This document shows positions 43,446 through 45,496 of a DNA stretch of 45,496 nt, one piece after another; position 1 is the first letter of the stretch; every line of letters starts with the position of its first letter. The position numbers were made by a program, and so were the translations under genes. The notes beneath the pieces are model-generated. The model was not told the origin of the DNA, did not search any database, and worked only from the letters and a program-made list of their open reading frames with translations. Where the stretch lies: NCBI RefSeq assembly GCF_001949145.1, contig NW_019091362.1:2237905-2283400 (forward strand), read 5' to 3'. The DNA comes from Acanthaster planci (lineage: Eukaryota; Echinodermata; Asteroidea; Valvatida; Acanthasteridae).

Positions 43446-45496
43446 GAATTTTCCATTTCATTCTTTATTGCCATACATTCATCATATAATGGGCGCTGAA
43501 TGCGATGTTGGATGAACATGAGTGAAATAATGATGCATCCCCTTGTCCTAAGAAAATTGTTGACGTTTTGATACGTCTTCAACTTCACAAGTAACCCCCA
43601 TACAAGTGCTATATGTAAGCAGAACGTTCACGTAAAATGATGGACGGTCCAGCCCACTGTTATGATTTTTCAATATTGCAGTGTAAACAAATTTAAGCGT
43701 GTTAGCAGGTAAACATTACGTTATCGTGCGCATCTTTCCAAAAGTAAAGAGTCCCTCGTGTTTTCAAATAAAAACCCCTTCGTGCTGTAAAATTGATTTT
43801 GACACTTTGATATATTTTTTAATTCATTTCTTTTATTTGATATCAGATCACGTCCCAGGTATATAATATCATTCATCTGAGACAGAAGTTGATTTAAGTG
43901 TCCGTTTTATTTCTCCACGATTTACAAATAAAGTAAAGGAGAAAAGAAAGAGTTCGGAAATCGATTCAATCAAGCCAGGGCCGAAAACTAACTCCACATC
44001 GCATCCCAGTGGGAGTCAGTCTAGGATTACTGGAGAGAAGAAAGAAGGATGGCGTGCGCCAACCTGACTCCAATGGTTTGCTGCAGTCGTTGGGTTGAAT
44101 ACAAAATATTACAGAGCTTATTAAAGAAAGACTGAGAATCAAGAGAAGACAGAAAGAAAGCAAACTCCACCGCAGGGACTTTTTCACAAAATGGATACAA
44201 AAGTTAACAGCTCTAAAGTCAACGGAATCTGATGAACTATGTCAACTTCTCAAGTTCCTGCGAAATTGGAAAAGGAGCTGGTCTTCATCGATAAGAGCTT
44301 CCAGGGCCAATGTATTACAATTGATATTCTCAGATTAATTGCTATTACGCCGAGAAAAAAATCCATGCATGCTGACTTTGGAGAAACTGTTGTATTGAAT
44401 GTTTTAAAAGTACATGTAGCCTAAATGTCAGTGGGGTCTTTCTTTGCCAAAAGGTCCTAGATTTGCAAAAGTATTGCTAACATCGGCGAGATTCTGCCCA
44501 TTGCAACATTATTCCCAACTTTTCAAAGTGTATTGCTCGGGCGGGCATTTTCTTATATTGGGTGCAATTTCTCAAGGAAAGACTTCAAATTGTTTCCTTT
44601 CTAAACCTGGTAACTCCAAATTTGTCCGTAACGCTTATTGATAGTCACGGTCTGTTCCGTGGCATTTAGTCCTTTTCAATGCAAGAAAAAAGACAAGAAC
44701 ATAAAACAGCCAAGAAAATGCCAAAATAGAGCCAAACCGTTGGCTTCATGACGGTCACTCCGTAGCTGCCTGTGGCGTGAAAACAGACATCAGGGGACAG
44801 GAGTTCGAAAAGAAAGGTCGAATTAGAAAAGCGAAATCCTCCCGTGAGTTAACTCTCTGCACTTTCTACCTCCAAGGACACATTAGGCTTTTTCCATAAA
44901 AATTCACTACAAACCTCCTGTACTTTGAGCGACGGTGTCGTGGAACGCTCGGGTTGAACCGGATGTTTCTTAATAGAGTTTCCCTATCAGTAAAATTGAT
45001 TCGGCTGACATTTTTTCTTCAATCACATCCGGTCCAAAATTTGGCTGATTTTGCTGCAGCAATGCGACGTACTCCTCACAAAATACTGAGACCTGTATAC
45101 AGCATTGCAATTGCACGAGTTATCGCCTAGGTACGCGACGGATGCCCAGTATGCATGGTATTGCGTACATGTGCTGTACGTACAAGAAGGCATATGGGGT
45201 GCACCTCTTAAAATAAATTCCAATAGACAGCAGTGATAAATCCCCGTACTTCACAAATATTTTAAAAATACTCACAACTCTCACAGGTGTCCAGGCTACA
45301 CAGAAAAATGATGTTCCACATGTCCTCTTTCATTTTCCTTTCAATTTTCGGGGGGTTGACCAATGAATTTTTGAGAAACTTTCACCAGAAGCAGACTACC
45401 CCTAAAATGCAGAAAATGTCCCTGTCCAGAAAAGTAGCCGTTTCGAAAAACCGTCCCTCTGCAAAATGGCTCAAATTGTGCCACTTTCAAACCCAA
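43446..45496. other. Right-end intergenic, nothing recognised
   Basis: About 2 kb with short ORFs only. A minus-strand ORF (43966-44187) starts with a hydrophobic stretch resembling a signal peptide, but lacks any further support. Confidence 0.55.

Noticed and set aside
43966-44187. Minus-strand ORF with a hydrophobic N-terminus
   Set aside because: Only a signal-peptide-like start; nothing downstream supports a gene.

Overview
The window is animal nuclear DNA: two multi-exon genes with GT..AG introns, many short inverted-repeat elements and no long uninterrupted genes. A syntaxin-17 gene, a tandem LDL-receptor class A gene, a tRNA-derived SINE, TTAGGG-type repeats and several miniature inverted-repeat (MITE-like) families fit a marine invertebrate, probably a deuterostome such as an echinoderm, hemichordate or cephalochordate. 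The species call is inference only; the gene calls do not depend on it.

Layout. 1-190 is the end of a 21-bp minisatellite. 190-7980 is intergenic, with AT-rich element remnants (1.92-2.67 kb) and a 600-bp fold-back element (6492-7090). 8036-16477 (+) is a complete six-exon syntaxin-17 gene of 342 residues. Its introns carry a dispersed element with an 11-bp flanking duplication (8972-9291), a ~320-bp inverted repeat and a 170-codon antisense ORF of unknown status. 17127-17372 and 19072-19314 are two MITE-like elements. 20433-21610 (-) looks like a decayed C2H2 zinc-finger array. 22797-40528 (-) is a nine-exon gene for a secreted protein: signal peptide, Trp-containing acidic N-terminal segment, seven LDLa modules on phase-1 exons and a Thr/Ser-rich tail with no membrane anchor. 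A TATA box lies about 150 bp upstream of its start codon. 40.7-45.5 kb is intergenic, with a telomere-like repeat, a second copy of the 9-kb dispersed element and a SINE.

The genes do not obviously work together. STX17 is an intracellular SNARE of autophagosome-lysosome fusion; the LDLa protein is predicted to be extracellular. They converge tail to tail across about 5.5 kb of repeat-rich spacer. I found no undescribed system that I can demonstrate. The best candidate for novelty is the secreted seven-LDLa protein. It has an unusual C-x5-C module variant, graded loss of calcium ligands, and a fused 48-codon segment that an in-phase internal acceptor could remove.
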